This document shows positions 1 through 7,593 of a stretch of DNA of 17,429 nucleotides, piece by piece (the stretch's first letter is position 1; each line of letters opens with the position of its first letter). The stretch is from an uncultured Eubacteriales bacterium (GTDB lineage Bacteria; Bacillota; Clostridia; Oscillospirales; CAG-272), in the NCBI GenBank assembly GCA_934503195.1, contig CAKSVM010000065.1, positions 1 through 17,429 of the forward strand, written 5' to 3'. The notes beneath the pieces are model-generated. The model was not told the origin of the DNA. It made no database searches and saw only the letters and a program-made list of their open reading frames with translations. Position numbers and translations under genes: made by a program.

Positions 1-18
1 CTCGCTCACAGCTTTAAT

Positions 19-47
19 ATTATATCACATCTTCTCTCGTTTGTCAA
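19..47 (-). promoter_or_regulatory. Consensus SigA-type promoter facing out of the window
   Basis: On the minus strand TTGACA (42-47) and TATAAT (19-24) are separated by exactly 17 bases, and TGA directly before TATAAT also gives an extended -10. All twelve core bases match the housekeeping consensus. It must drive a gene to the left of the window, divergent from the DUF421 gene. Which gene cannot be seen. Confidence 0.8.
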
Positions 48-86
48 CCCTTTTTTCGCATTTTTTTGCGATTTGTCGAATGCGTG

Positions 87-92
87 TATAAA
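87..92 (+). promoter_or_regulatory. Possible -10 element for the DUF421 gene
   Basis: TATAAA lies about 40 bases before the DUF421 start codon in an AT-rich leader. No good -35 box sits 16-18 bases upstream; that stretch is T-rich (around 63-69). The call is therefore weak. The site is close behind the divergent promoter at 19-47. Confidence 0.3.
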
Positions 93-131
93 ATTAAAAT
101 TAAAGTAAAGTCTATTGTCGGAGGTACACAT

Positions 132-797
132 ATGCTCACGATTTTAATCAGGATTTTCCTTATTTACACCATTCTTCTCGTGACGATGCGCGTCATGGGA
201 AAGCGTCAGATCGGCGAAATGCAGGTCTCCGAGCTTGTCACGACCCTGCTTCTCTCCGAACTCGCCGCGCAACCGATCGCCGACGACCGCATTCCGCTGA
301 TCTTCGCGATAATCCCGATCGGCGCGCTGATCTCAATCGAGGTCATCCTCTCCTTCGCCGTCACCAGAATTCCTTTTCTCAAACCGATTTTTGACGGCAA
401 GCCAAGCATTCTCATAAACCGCGGCCGGATTTCGATGAAGGAGCTGCTGAAAGTCAGAATAAGTCTCGAAGAACTCCTCTCGCAGCTCCGGATAAACGGC
501 GTCTCGGACATCGCGGACGTCGAATACGCGATTCTCGAACACAACGGGCAGCTTTCGGTCATCCGCAAAAGGCGCACCGACCCGCCGTCGGCCTACGATA
601 TGAAGCTGACGGTCACCGAGTCGGGAATCGCGCACGCGGTCGTAATCGACTCGAAAATCAGCGACTATGACCTCTGTTTAATTAAAAAAGACCGCAAATG
701 GCTCGATTCGCGTCTCAGACAGCAAAAAGCCGCCCTCCGTGATGTCCTGCTCTTCACGGTCGACGACGCAGGAAAGGAGAATCTGATACTCCGCTGA
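132..797 (+). CDS. DUF421 domain membrane protein (YetF family)
   Basis: A 221-residue protein of the DUF421/YetF family; the molecular function of the family is not established. I chose ATG at 132 because GGAGG lies 8-12 bases upstream (120-124), whereas the frame stays open to 66 without a ribosome binding site and would add a charged extension ahead of the first membrane segment. Hydrophobic stretches sit at about residues 1-22, 35-47 and 56-78, followed by the soluble region typical of the family, which includes the segment FDGKPSILINRGRI and a conserved-looking LLSQLRINGVSDIADVEYA stretch. The length fits the family. The stop codon overlaps the start of the downstream DUF4363 gene (TGATG), so the two are probably translationally coupled. 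This pairing recurs in Clostridia. Confidence 0.88.
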   Translation: MLTILIRIFLIYTILLVTMRVMGKRQIGEMQVSELVTTLLLSELAAQPIADDRIPLIFAIIPIGALISIEVILSFAVTRIPFLKPIFDGKPSILINRGRISMKELLKVRISLEELLSQLRINGVSDIADVEYAILEHNGQLSVIRKRRTDPPSAYDMKLTVTESGIAHAVVIDSKISDYDLCLIKKDRKWLDSRLRQQKAALRDVLLFTVDDAGKENLILR

Positions 798-1144
798 TGC
801 GTTCTTTTTTCACTTCACTCACAATTCTTCTCATCATGACAGGACTTATAATCTGGAACTCGGTCTGGGTGACGGGAAAGCTTGATAATCTTCTCGATAT
901 CTGCGAGAAAATCGAAAGCGGCAGTCCCGCGCTTGAGGAGCTGACCTCTGGGTGGCAGGGCTGCCGGAATATCGTTTCGCTTTCAATAAATCACAGCGAG
1001 ATTGACCGCGCCGAAAACGCGATCTGCGGGCTTCTGAGCTATCCTTTCGGCAGCGACGACTTCATGTCAAAGCTCCGCGACCTTGAAAACGCGCTTTCTC
1101 ATATTTCAGACGCGCAGAAATTCCGTCTTGACAACGTTCTTTAA
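797..1144 (+). CDS. DUF4363 family protein
   Basis: A 115-residue protein with one N-terminal membrane anchor (about residues 5-27) and a helical extracytoplasmic part. Size, layout and position directly behind a DUF421 gene fit DUF4363, a small family of unknown function found in this setting in Clostridia. The start overlaps the DUF421 stop by one base, indicating coupling. Its 3' end overlaps by four bases with the end of the convergent radical SAM-associated gene, so there is no room for a separate terminator. The family assignment rests on context and general resemblance more than on a diagnostic motif. Confidence 0.7.
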   Translation: MRSFFTSLTILLIMTGLIIWNSVWVTGKLDNLLDICEKIESGSPALEELTSGWQGCRNIVSLSINHSEIDRAENAICGLLSYPFGSDDFMSKLRDLENALSHISDAQKFRLDNVL

Positions 1145-1860
1145 CGGAAAACAGTCGTCTTGTCAGAGAGATAGACTTCCTTTCTCGTCATCGTGTAGAA
1201 CTCGGTAAAGGGATCCTCAAAGGTGATTCCGAGCTTTTCCTCAGCCGCGGTCATTATATACTCGGGGCTGAGATAATTTGCGCTGTCAGCCGCCGTGAGC
1301 AGTCTCAGCATCACAGAACCATCCTCAAAGCGGCATGAGCGCAGGCTGATATTCGGAAGAATATCGACATCCTTGTCCCCGGCCTTCGAATGCTTAGTGA
1401 CGACGAGCGGACTCGTGTAAAGCCTCGTAAGCTCATGCACCGTGTCGGATGAAAGCCGCGGCGAAGTCATTTTGATCTCATACTCGACCCACGCGATCTC
1501 GCTGAATTTGAGATCGCTCAGATAGACGTCGGTCACCTGAAGCTCGTCGGTCAGCGCGCGGTTTATCCGCGCCTTCACCTCGTCCGCGCTCATCGGAGAC
1601 GTGAGACGGATATCAAAGAACTCGCACTCGCTCTGGATTCCGATCGAGAGCGGCATCGCGAAGGTCAGCTTGAGCCGCGGATTGAAGCCCTGCGAATACC
1701 ACGCCGGAATCCCCGAGCGGACAAGGATCCGCGTCATCGTCCGGACAAGATCAAGATGCGAGATGTACTGAAGCATGCCGACCTTGTAGAATTTCGCGCG
1801 GATCGGGAGCGGCTTTTCGGGAGTCGCAGTGAATTTGTCAAAATTTATCTCTTGCACCAT
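1141..1860 (-). CDS. TIGR03936 family radical SAM-associated protein (DUF2344)
   Basis: A 239-residue protein with the characteristic N-terminal block seen here as KFYKVGMLQYISHLDLVRT (about residues 24-42), then a SQGFNPRLKLTFAMPLSIGI-type segment. Both are typical of TIGR03936/DUF2344, which occurs beside, or fused to, TIGR03960 radical SAM proteins in Bacillota. No biochemical function is established. GGAGGTGA lies six bases before the ATG at 1860 and supports that start. The first 16 bases overlap the end of the TIGR03960 gene upstream, so the two are coupled and likely act together. In many relatives a ribonuclease G gene follows; here the gene runs directly into the convergent DUF4363 gene. 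Confidence 0.9.
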   Translation of the reverse strand: MVQEINFDKFTATPEKPLPIRAKFYKVGMLQYISHLDLVRTMTRILVRSGIPAWYSQGFNPRLKLTFAMPLSIGIQSECEFFDIRLTSPMSADEVKARINRALTDELQVTDVYLSDLKFSEIAWVEYEIKMTSPRLSSDTVHELTRLYTSPLVVTKHSKAGDKDVDILPNISLRSCRFEDGSVMLRLLTAADSANYLSPEYIMTAAEEKLGITFEDPFTEFYTMTRKEVYLSDKTTVFR

Positions 1861-3710
1861 GTTCTCTCACCTCCAAGGCAGCTTGCGCCGCAGCCGGTAC
1901 ACTGCTCTTTGCAGTTTCTGTTCGTCTTTGAAATATGCGCGTTGTGGCGTTCGCGGAGCAGGAATTCCTTTGTCACGCCGCAGTCGATGATATCCCACGG
2001 CAGAACCTCGTCCTCGCCGAACTCGCGCGTCGCGTAGAAATCGGGGTCAATCCCGCACTCATTAAACGTGTTGATCCAGCCTTCGTAGCTGAAAAACTCC
2101 TCCCAGCTGTCGAACTTCACGCCCTTTTCATGCGCCGTGATGATCGCCTTCGAGAGTCTGCGGTCGCCGCGCGCGAAGACCGCCTCAATCCGGCAGACCT
2201 CGGCGTCGTGATAGTTGAATTTGATCTTCGGGTCGGTAATCTTCGAGCGGAGGTGCTGCTGCTTCATACGAAGCTCCTCAAGCGAGTTCTGCGGCTCCCA
2301 CTGGAAGGCCGTGAAGGGCTTCGGAATGAAACAGGAGCAGGAGATCGTCACGGTCGGTGAACGACGTCCCTTGACGCCGCGCGTGACCTCATAGTAGGTG
2401 TCGAGAACGTGACGGGCCAGAACCCCGATTCCCTCGACGTCCTCAAGCGTCTCGGTCGGGAGTCCCATCATGAAGTAAAGCTTTACAGTACTCTTCCCGG
2501 CCTCGAAGGCGACGCGGCAGGCGCGGATGAGATCTTCCTCAACGACATTCTTGTTTATCGCGTCACGGAGTCTCTGAGTCCCGGCCTCGGGCGCGAAGGT
2601 GATTCCCCCGGTGCGAACGGTCGAGATCTTCTCCATAAGCTCTTTGGTGAAGCTGTCTACCCGCATCGATGGGAGCGAGAGATTCACCTTCGCGTCGTCG
2701 GTCCATTTGAGGAGCGTGTCGCAGAGTTCGTCGATGTGCGAATAGTCCGAGATCGAGAGCGACGAGAGCGAGATCTCATCGTATCCGGTCGCGTCATAGA
2801 GAAGCTTCGCGTAGCGGTCGAGAACGTCGACCGACTTTTCGCGTACCGGACGGTAGACCATCCCGGCCTGACAGAACCGACATCCGCGGATACACCCGCG
2901 ATAGACCTCAAGCACGATGCGGTCCTGAACCGTGTCGATGTAAGGAATAACTAACTTCTCCGGATAATAGACCTTGTCGAGATCCTTTATGATCCGCTTT
3001 GTGATCCGCTTCGGAATGTCGTCGTAAACCGGCCTGTATTCCTTTACCGTTCCGTCGTCGTTGTACGAAACCTCATAGAGCGATGGTACGTAGAATCCGG
3101 GGAGCTTCGCGAGTTCGTGCAGAAATTCCTTTCTCGTGTAAGTCCCGGCCTCTTTCATTTCTACATAGAGCCGCATCATCTCAGGCAGAGCCTCCTCGCC
3201 CTCTCCGATCGAGAAAACGTCGAAGAAATCGGCCACAGGCTCGGGATTGTAGGTGCAGGGGCCGCCGCCGACCACGATCGGACAGTCGTCCCCACGCTCG
3301 GAAGCAAGGATCGGAACTCCGCCGAGTTCGAGCATATTCACGACGTTCGTGTAGCAAAGCTCATACTGGAGCGTGAAGCCGACAAAATCGAAATCAGACA
3401 GCGCGTCTCCGCTCTCGTGTGCGTAGAGCGGGATTTTGTATTTCCGCATCTCATTTTCCATGTCGTTCCACGGCGCGTAGACTCTCTCGCACCAGAGATC
3501 GTCGTACTGGTTTATCGAGCCGTAGAGGATGCGGATTCCGAGATTCGACATTCCGATCTCGTAGGTATCCGGGAAACAGAAGGCGAACCGCGCCTTTATC
3601 TTTACCTTGTCCTTTATGATCTGACCGAATTCGCCGCCCGTATAGCGTCCCGGCTTCTCGACGCGTTTTAAGAGCCGTTCGGCGGCCGTTTTGGGGGAGA
3701 TGTTGTTCAT
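1845..3710 (-). CDS. TIGR03960 family B12-binding-like / radical SAM protein
   Basis: A 621-residue protein. The N-terminal part (about 40-190) resembles a cobalamin-binding-type Rossmann domain, including VVGGGPCTYNPEPVADFFD. The radical SAM core follows with the cluster motif CIRGCRFC: Cys273, Cys277 and Cys280, in CxxxCxxC spacing, should bind a [4Fe-4S] cluster and S-adenosylmethionine. A cysteine-rich tail (about 600-619: CxxxCxxCxxxC, then one more Cys) could hold a second cluster. Length and tail fit TIGR03960. Substrate and reaction are unknown in the family. AAAGGA lies seven bases before ATG 3710. The stop lies inside the next gene, giving a 16-base overlap with TIGR03936. A strong terminator lies just upstream (see 3728-3769). 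Confidence 0.93.
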   Translation of the reverse strand: MNNISPKTAAERLLKRVEKPGRYTGGEFGQIIKDKVKIKARFAFCFPDTYEIGMSNLGIRILYGSINQYDDLWCERVYAPWNDMENEMRKYKIPLYAHESGDALSDFDFVGFTLQYELCYTNVVNMLELGGVPILASERGDDCPIVVGGGPCTYNPEPVADFFDVFSIGEGEEALPEMMRLYVEMKEAGTYTRKEFLHELAKLPGFYVPSLYEVSYNDDGTVKEYRPVYDDIPKRITKRIIKDLDKVYYPEKLVIPYIDTVQDRIVLEVYRGCIRGCRFCQAGMVYRPVREKSVDVLDRYAKLLYDATGYDEISLSSLSISDYSHIDELCDTLLKWTDDAKVNLSLPSMRVDSFTKELMEKISTVRTGGITFAPEAGTQRLRDAINKNVVEEDLIRACRVAFEAGKSTVKLYFMMGLPTETLEDVEGIGVLARHVLDTYYEVTRGVKGRRSPTVTISCSCFIPKPFTAFQWEPQNSLEELRMKQQHLRSKITDPKIKFNYHDAEVCRIEAVFARGDRRLSKAIITAHEKGVKFDSWEEFFSYEGWINTFNECGIDPDFYATREFGEDEVLPWDIIDCGVTKEFLLRERHNAHISKTNRNCKEQCTGCGASCLGGERTWCKR

Positions 3711-3727
3711 ATAGTGTTCCTTTCGAA

Positions 3728-3769
3728 AAATTCAAAAACCGGGAATGCCGGACCCCGACATTCCCGGTT
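3728..3769 (-). terminator. Intrinsic terminator after the P-type ATPase-like gene
   Basis: On the minus strand AACCGGGAATG (3759-3769) pairs perfectly with CATTCCCGGTT (3737-3747) around an 11-base loop, followed by a T-rich run (TTTTTGAATTTTT). The stem begins five bases after the stop codon at 3774. It ends only about 25 bases before the start codon of the TIGR03960 gene, leaving almost no room for a promoter in between. Confidence 0.85.
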
Positions 3770-3773
3770 AAGA

Positions 3774-6443
3774 TCATACCGCGAAGTGCGTGACAAGCGT
3801 CACGAGCGCGATCCAGATAAGCTGATACAGCACCGCGTAGACCGACTTCACAAAGGGTTCCGCGTTGAAGAAAAGTACGAAGACCATAACGACAACTCCC
3901 AGGAGCATCGCGAGAATCTTGAAGATGAAGCTCGTCCTTATCGCGCCGCTGACCCTCTCGCAGGACGCGACGGTTCTCAAAAGCTCCTTGACCGACCGCT
4001 TCGAGACGACGCCGCTGTCGCATCTCTCGGTCGCGTGCGGAATGTCCTCGACGTTCTTCGAGCGGATGACCTTGACGGGATACTTCATCGCCTTAAGCTT
4101 CTTTGCGAGAAGCATATCGTCGATGTTCGGGTCAAACGACTTGATTCCGACGCACATACCGGTCTTGTAGAGCTGGGTGAGAATCTTCTCGAACTCGTTG
4201 TCGATCGTGTACTGTACATAGACCTTCGCGGCGAGTTCGCCCTGGTATGCGATGTAAAGGATTCCGATCGTCGCTGCCTCAATCCGCTTGTCTTCGGGGT
4301 CATACGGCGGCTCGAAGTCAAGACGCTCCATGTAGGACGCCTTTCCGAGATTCACCGATATGTCGTCGATCGTGACGGTGAAGCCGTCCTCGTCGACCGA
4401 CTCGATCTCGACGTTGTCCGAGTGGCCGAGATCATGCGTCGCCTGACTGAAGACATCGGCGAGCGGTCCGCCGACCTTCATGAACGCACTGGCGAGATTG
4501 TAGATGATCTCGTCGATCCGGTTGTTGCCGTAGACCTTGATGCTGGTGACCTTGACTCCGCTCGGCGGGAAGACTTCCTTGTCCTCGAACGAGATCACGG
4601 CCGATCCGGCGAAGTCGCCGAACGCGTTGTCGCCGATGATCGCGCTGTCAGCGTCATACGCGCGCTTTGACGCGCGGTAATACGGCAGGCTGTAGATCAC
4701 AAAGGCCGTAAGCGGCATCGTCGCTGTGGCCGTTAAGAAGGCCAGCGTGAAGGATGTGTAGAAATTCTGGGTTCTGATGTAGCCGAGGAAGAAGAACGCC
4801 GCCGCGACAACGAGTACGAGCGGCATCATGATTCCGATGATCGGTCTCGGGATCCGCTCGCTCTCGGTCTTCGCGAAGAAGCCGTCGACAAAGTCTGTCT
4901 TGACGACTCTGATTATCTTCGAGCCAACCGGAACGTAATCGCTGAAAATCTCGCGCTCAAGCGTCTCGGTCGCGTCAGAGACCGGCGAGACCACGAATTT
5001 CTTCCGCTTCGACGAGATGACGTTGAAGCCGAACACCGCGCGCTTCAGGTTCATGAACTCATAGATCAGCGCGAGTACGACCGCCGCCGCTGTCGGAAGA
5101 TTGTAGAGCGAGAATCCGCTTCTCGGCGCGGCAAAGCATGAGATTATCGTATAGACGACAGACAGTATCACCGTGAAGGCCGTCAGGCTCTCGGGCGTCG
5201 GTCCGAGACGGAGCATATTCTTCACTCCGGTGATTATCTGCCGTCCGACAAGCGCGGCGCATATCACGACAAACTGCAAATCAACCATCGCGTATACGAC
5301 CGGATAGGATTCGGGGCGCATGAAGGTCGGGAGCTCGTGTCCGAAAATCGAGCAGTTCTCAATCCAGAAAAGCGCGATGAACATCACGACCGCCAGCGCG
5401 ATCCGTCCGATTCCCCAGTAATAATCCGACTGGAATCTCGTCAGTATCTCGGTGTTCTGAGCGCGGTCGGTGTACTCGTAGTGACTGCCTACGCTCTGGA
5501 TCTGCATCGTTTCCTCGCTCTTCTTTTCGAGGTCGGCCTCGATATCGGAGGCCTTCTTCTCGCCGACCTTGTCCTTGAGCTCATCGTTCATTCCGAAGGC
5601 GATCATAAGATTGAGATCGGTCTGATCTATTTCGTCGGCGTCGGGCTGACCGTAGGTCTTTGTCTCGGACGCCGGATCCGAGGTCGACTCGGGGCGCACC
5701 TTGTCAAAGATCTCGGTCGCCGCCGACTCGGCCGGGACAAGTCCGCGCTCCTCCTTGGAATCGGAGGCCTCGCGTACCTTCTTTATATCGAACACCGCGG
5801 TCCGTCCGCCCGGTACGGGCTCGCCGGAATCATCCGCTCCGTCATTGAAATCGGCCGCCTCAAGCTCCGCCGTGTCATCGGTTTCCCCGGATTCTACGCC
5901 TGACGCGGAGTCGGCCGGAATCTCCGGATACTCCTCCGGAACCTCGCCTACATCCTCAATGTCCGACTCATACTCCGGATCAGCCGAAAGCTCTGACGCG
6001 GTATCCTCCGTCTCAGGCTCTTCAGGAACCGGAAGCTCATTTTCCGTCTCAGACGCGTTTTCCGGATAATCCGCGGCTCCGTCCTGAGCCTTTCCCGGCT
6101 CGAAGACCTTGACATCATCGTCCGGAAGCTCATCGGGACGCGTGACCTCATGGACAATCTCCTCAGTCTGATCGCTCTCGGGCTTCTTCTCGGGAGTCTT
6201 TATGAATTTGCTGATAAGTGCCTCGATATCGACGTCGGTATCGTCATTCTCCGGGAGAAGACCGCGCTTCGCGTCGTTGTAGACCTCGTCGTCGATCTTT
6301 AATTTCGATGTCGCCGGAACCGCCTTTCCGGACGTCTTTTTCGGGACGCTCTGCTTCGGCTGCTTTTCCACACTCTTGTGCAGAAGCGCGAGCAGATCGT
6401 CGGCCGAGATCTCGTCGCGGCGTTCCTCGTTATCACTGCGCAT
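3774..6443 (-). CDS. Large membrane protein, degenerate P-type ATPase-like
   Basis: 889 residues. Residues 1-335 are soluble, very rich in Glu/Asp/Pro/Ser and probably disordered. Hydrophobic segments follow at about 341-361, 380-400, 417-438, 448-465, 533-554, 564-586, 839-861 and 867-888. The pattern of two segments, then two, a small loop, two, a large loop and two is that of a P1B-type ATPase. Local resemblances agree: 405-438 to the region before the actuator domain, 571-604 to the membrane helix leading to the phosphorylation site (Pro577 in place of the CPC motif), 726-785 to the end of the P domain. Yet the DKTGT position reads FEDKEVFP (619-626), and the TGES, TGDN and GDGxND signatures are missing. 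I infer a non-catalytic relative; no cargo or partner can be named. AAAGGA precedes ATG 6443. It is probably read through from rlmB, with a terminator behind it. Confidence 0.75.
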   Translation of the reverse strand: MRSDNEERRDEISADDLLALLHKSVEKQPKQSVPKKTSGKAVPATSKLKIDDEVYNDAKRGLLPENDDTDVDIEALISKFIKTPEKKPESDQTEEIVHEVTRPDELPDDDVKVFEPGKAQDGAADYPENASETENELPVPEEPETEDTASELSADPEYESDIEDVGEVPEEYPEIPADSASGVESGETDDTAELEAADFNDGADDSGEPVPGGRTAVFDIKKVREASDSKEERGLVPAESAATEIFDKVRPESTSDPASETKTYGQPDADEIDQTDLNLMIAFGMNDELKDKVGEKKASDIEADLEKKSEETMQIQSVGSHYEYTDRAQNTEILTRFQSDYYWGIGRIALAVVMFIALFWIENCSIFGHELPTFMRPESYPVVYAMVDLQFVVICAALVGRQIITGVKNMLRLGPTPESLTAFTVILSVVYTIISCFAAPRSGFSLYNLPTAAAVVLALIYEFMNLKRAVFGFNVISSKRKKFVVSPVSDATETLEREIFSDYVPVGSKIIRVVKTDFVDGFFAKTESERIPRPIIGIMMPLVLVVAAAFFFLGYIRTQNFYTSFTLAFLTATATMPLTAFVIYSLPYYRASKRAYDADSAIIGDNAFGDFAGSAVISFEDKEVFPPSGVKVTSIKVYGNNRIDEIIYNLASAFMKVGGPLADVFSQATHDLGHSDNVEIESVDEDGFTVTIDDISVNLGKASYMERLDFEPPYDPEDKRIEAATIGILYIAYQGELAAKVYVQYTIDNEFEKILTQLYKTGMCVGIKSFDPNIDDMLLAKKLKAMKYPVKVIRSKNVEDIPHATERCDSGVVSKRSVKELLRTVASCERVSGAIRTSFIFKILAMLLGVVVMVFVLFFNAEPFVKSVYAVLYQLIWIALVTLVTHFAV

Positions 6444-6457
6444 GGTATATCCTTTCC

Positions 6458-6475
6458 GGCGTTCCGCGGAACGCC
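6458..6475. repeat. 18-bp perfect palindrome before the ribosome binding site
   Basis: GGCGTTCCGCGGAACGCC is a perfect inverted repeat ending a few bases before the AAAGGA ribosome binding site of the 889-residue gene. No T-run follows, so it is not an intrinsic terminator. It could be an operator or an mRNA hairpin affecting translation. Confidence 0.6.
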
Positions 6476-6503
6476 TCGGTTTTCATAGACTTGTATATTG
6501 TCC

Positions 6504-6530
6504 TCGCGGGGCGGCCACCGCCTTCCGCGA
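6504..6530 (-). other. GC-rich hairpin in the gap between rlmB and the ATPase-like gene
   Basis: On the minus strand TCGCGG and CCGCGA pair, enclosing GGCGG and CCGCC with a 3-base loop and a two-base bulge. No T-run follows in the direction of transcription, so it is probably not a terminator. With the palindrome at 6458-6475 it makes most of this 103-base gap structured. Confidence 0.55.
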
Positions 6531-6546
6531 AAACCGCCGGGAAAAA

Positions 6547-7341
6547 TCAGTTTTTCAGCTGGCGCGCCGCCTCGCAGAGGATAACCGCCGCGGCGCAGGA
6601 GACGTTGAACGAATTGACCTTTCCGTACATCGGGATCGAGATCATGAAATCGCACTTCTCGCGGACAAGGCGCGAGATTCCGAAGCCCTCGCTTCCGACG
6701 ACAATCGCCGTCGCGCTGTCGAATTTCGTGTCGTAGAGCGAAGCTCCGCCGGCCTCCGCGCCGTAGATCCAGATGTTCTTCTCCTTGAGTTCGTCGATGG
6801 TCGAGGCGATATTCGCGACCTTCGCGATCGCCAGATGCTCAAAAGCACCCGCCGACGATTTGCAGACAACCGAAGTCAGTCCGGCCGAGCGGCGTTTCGG
6901 GATAATCAGTCCGTGCGCGCCCGCGCCCTCGGCGCAGCGGATTATCGCGCCGAGATTGTGCGGATCCTCGATCTCGTCGGCGATGACGATGAACGGCTTT
7001 TCGCCGCGTTCAGCGGCTATGTTCAGTATATCGTCGACCGTCGCGTATTCCTTCATCGCGGCCATCGCCACGACGCCCTGATGATTCATTCCTCCGGTGA
7101 GCGAATCGAGCTTCGCCTTCTCAACCTCAACGACCGGGATTTTCCTTGAGACGCACTCGGCGACGATCATCGTTATCGAACCCTCGCGCTCGCCGCGGCG
7201 GACAAAGAGCTTGTCAATCGTCCGTCCGGTCTTCAGAAGCTCAAGCACAGAGTTCCGTCCGAAGACAAGCGAGGAATTTTCCTCAGTCTCTTCGGGAGTC
7301 TTATCGAATTTCTTTTTCTTATCAAAATCTTTATTGTACAT
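6547..7341 (-). CDS. rlmB: 23S rRNA (guanosine-2'-O-)-methyltransferase RlmB / TrmH family
   Basis: 264 residues from ATG 7341. I preferred this start because AGGAAA lies six bases upstream, a promoter sits at 7423-7451, and the open frame further upstream is out of character and crosses the promoter. A SPOUT methyltransferase: a short Lys-rich N-terminus, an L30e-like substrate-binding domain beginning at SSLVFGRNSVLELL, then the C-terminal SPOUT domain with motif 1 (DPHNLGAIIRCAEGAG), motif 2 (IVVGSEGFGISRLV) and motif 3 (IPMYGKVNSFNVSCAAAVILCE). The knotted fold binds S-adenosylmethionine, and by family the enzyme methylates the 2'-O of G2251 (E. coli numbering) of 23S rRNA. Other TrmH-family targets cannot be excluded. 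In Clostridium relatives rlmB often lies near sigH, as here. Confidence 0.92.
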   Translation of the reverse strand: MYNKDFDKKKKFDKTPEETEENSSLVFGRNSVLELLKTGRTIDKLFVRRGEREGSITMIVAECVSRKIPVVEVEKAKLDSLTGGMNHQGVVAMAAMKEYATVDDILNIAAERGEKPFIVIADEIEDPHNLGAIIRCAEGAGAHGLIIPKRRSAGLTSVVCKSSAGAFEHLAIAKVANIASTIDELKEKNIWIYGAEAGGASLYDTKFDSATAIVVGSEGFGISRLVREKCDFMISIPMYGKVNSFNVSCAAAVILCEAARQLKN

Positions 7342-7422
7342 ATCTTTTCCTGAATATTCAAAGTCTGGTAATTTCAGGCACAAATTCCGGGCAAAAGCCG
7401 TCAGAGAGCATACCTTTTTACT

Positions 7423-7451
7423 ATTATACCACACTTTTTCAACTTTGTACA
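7423..7451 (-). promoter_or_regulatory. SigA-type promoter of rlmB
   Basis: On the minus strand TGTACA (7446-7451), a 17-base spacer and TATAAT (7423-7428), with TGG just before it forming an extended -10. Predicted transcription starts about 75 bases before the rlmB start codon. Confidence 0.7.
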
Positions 7452-7465
7452 TACCCTTACGACGA

Positions 7466-7489
7466 TTTTTTTGAAAATTTTCAAAAAAA
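7466..7489. repeat. 24-bp AT-rich perfect palindrome
   Basis: Seven T, then GAAAATTTTC, then seven A. It lies between the rlmB promoter and the terminator of the zinc-ribbon gene. It may add a weak second terminator on either strand or be an AT-rich element upstream of the promoter. Confidence 0.6.
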
Positions 7490-7515
7490 TAAAAAAAGAC
7501 CCCGCGCGAGGGGTC
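7482..7515 (-). terminator. Intrinsic terminator after the zinc-ribbon gene
   Basis: On the minus strand GACCCC (7510-7515) and GGGGTC (7498-7503) form a stem around a six-base loop, followed by a long T-rich run (TTTTTTTATTTTTTT). It lies about 80 bases after the stop codon at 7594 and separates this gene from rlmB. Confidence 0.88.
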
Positions 7516-7593
7516 ATTGGAAAGCCGGACCAGAGTCGGCACCCGGAAAACACGCGCGGAATCCTTGGTTGGTTGTCGGTAAGACAGCTATGC

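Noticed and set aside
3714..4670. 318-codon plus-strand frame antisense to the ATPase-like gene
   Set aside because: Composition (Arg/Asp/Leu/Val) typical of a codon-bias shadow, no ribosome binding site, and it crosses the terminator.
5499..6443. Acidic tail as a repeat array
   Set aside because: It is low in complexity but I found no regular period or exact repeats, so it is listed as a disordered tail and not as a repeat.
7358..7411. 17-codon frame in the rlmB leader (start at 7411)
   Set aside because: AAAAAGG is too close to the ATG to serve as a normal ribosome binding site, and there is no sign of conserved residues or of a linked attenuator.
7342..7542. N-terminal extension of rlmB to 7542
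   Set aside because: It would translate through the rlmB promoter, the palindrome and the preceding terminator, and has no ribosome binding site; ATG 7341 has one.
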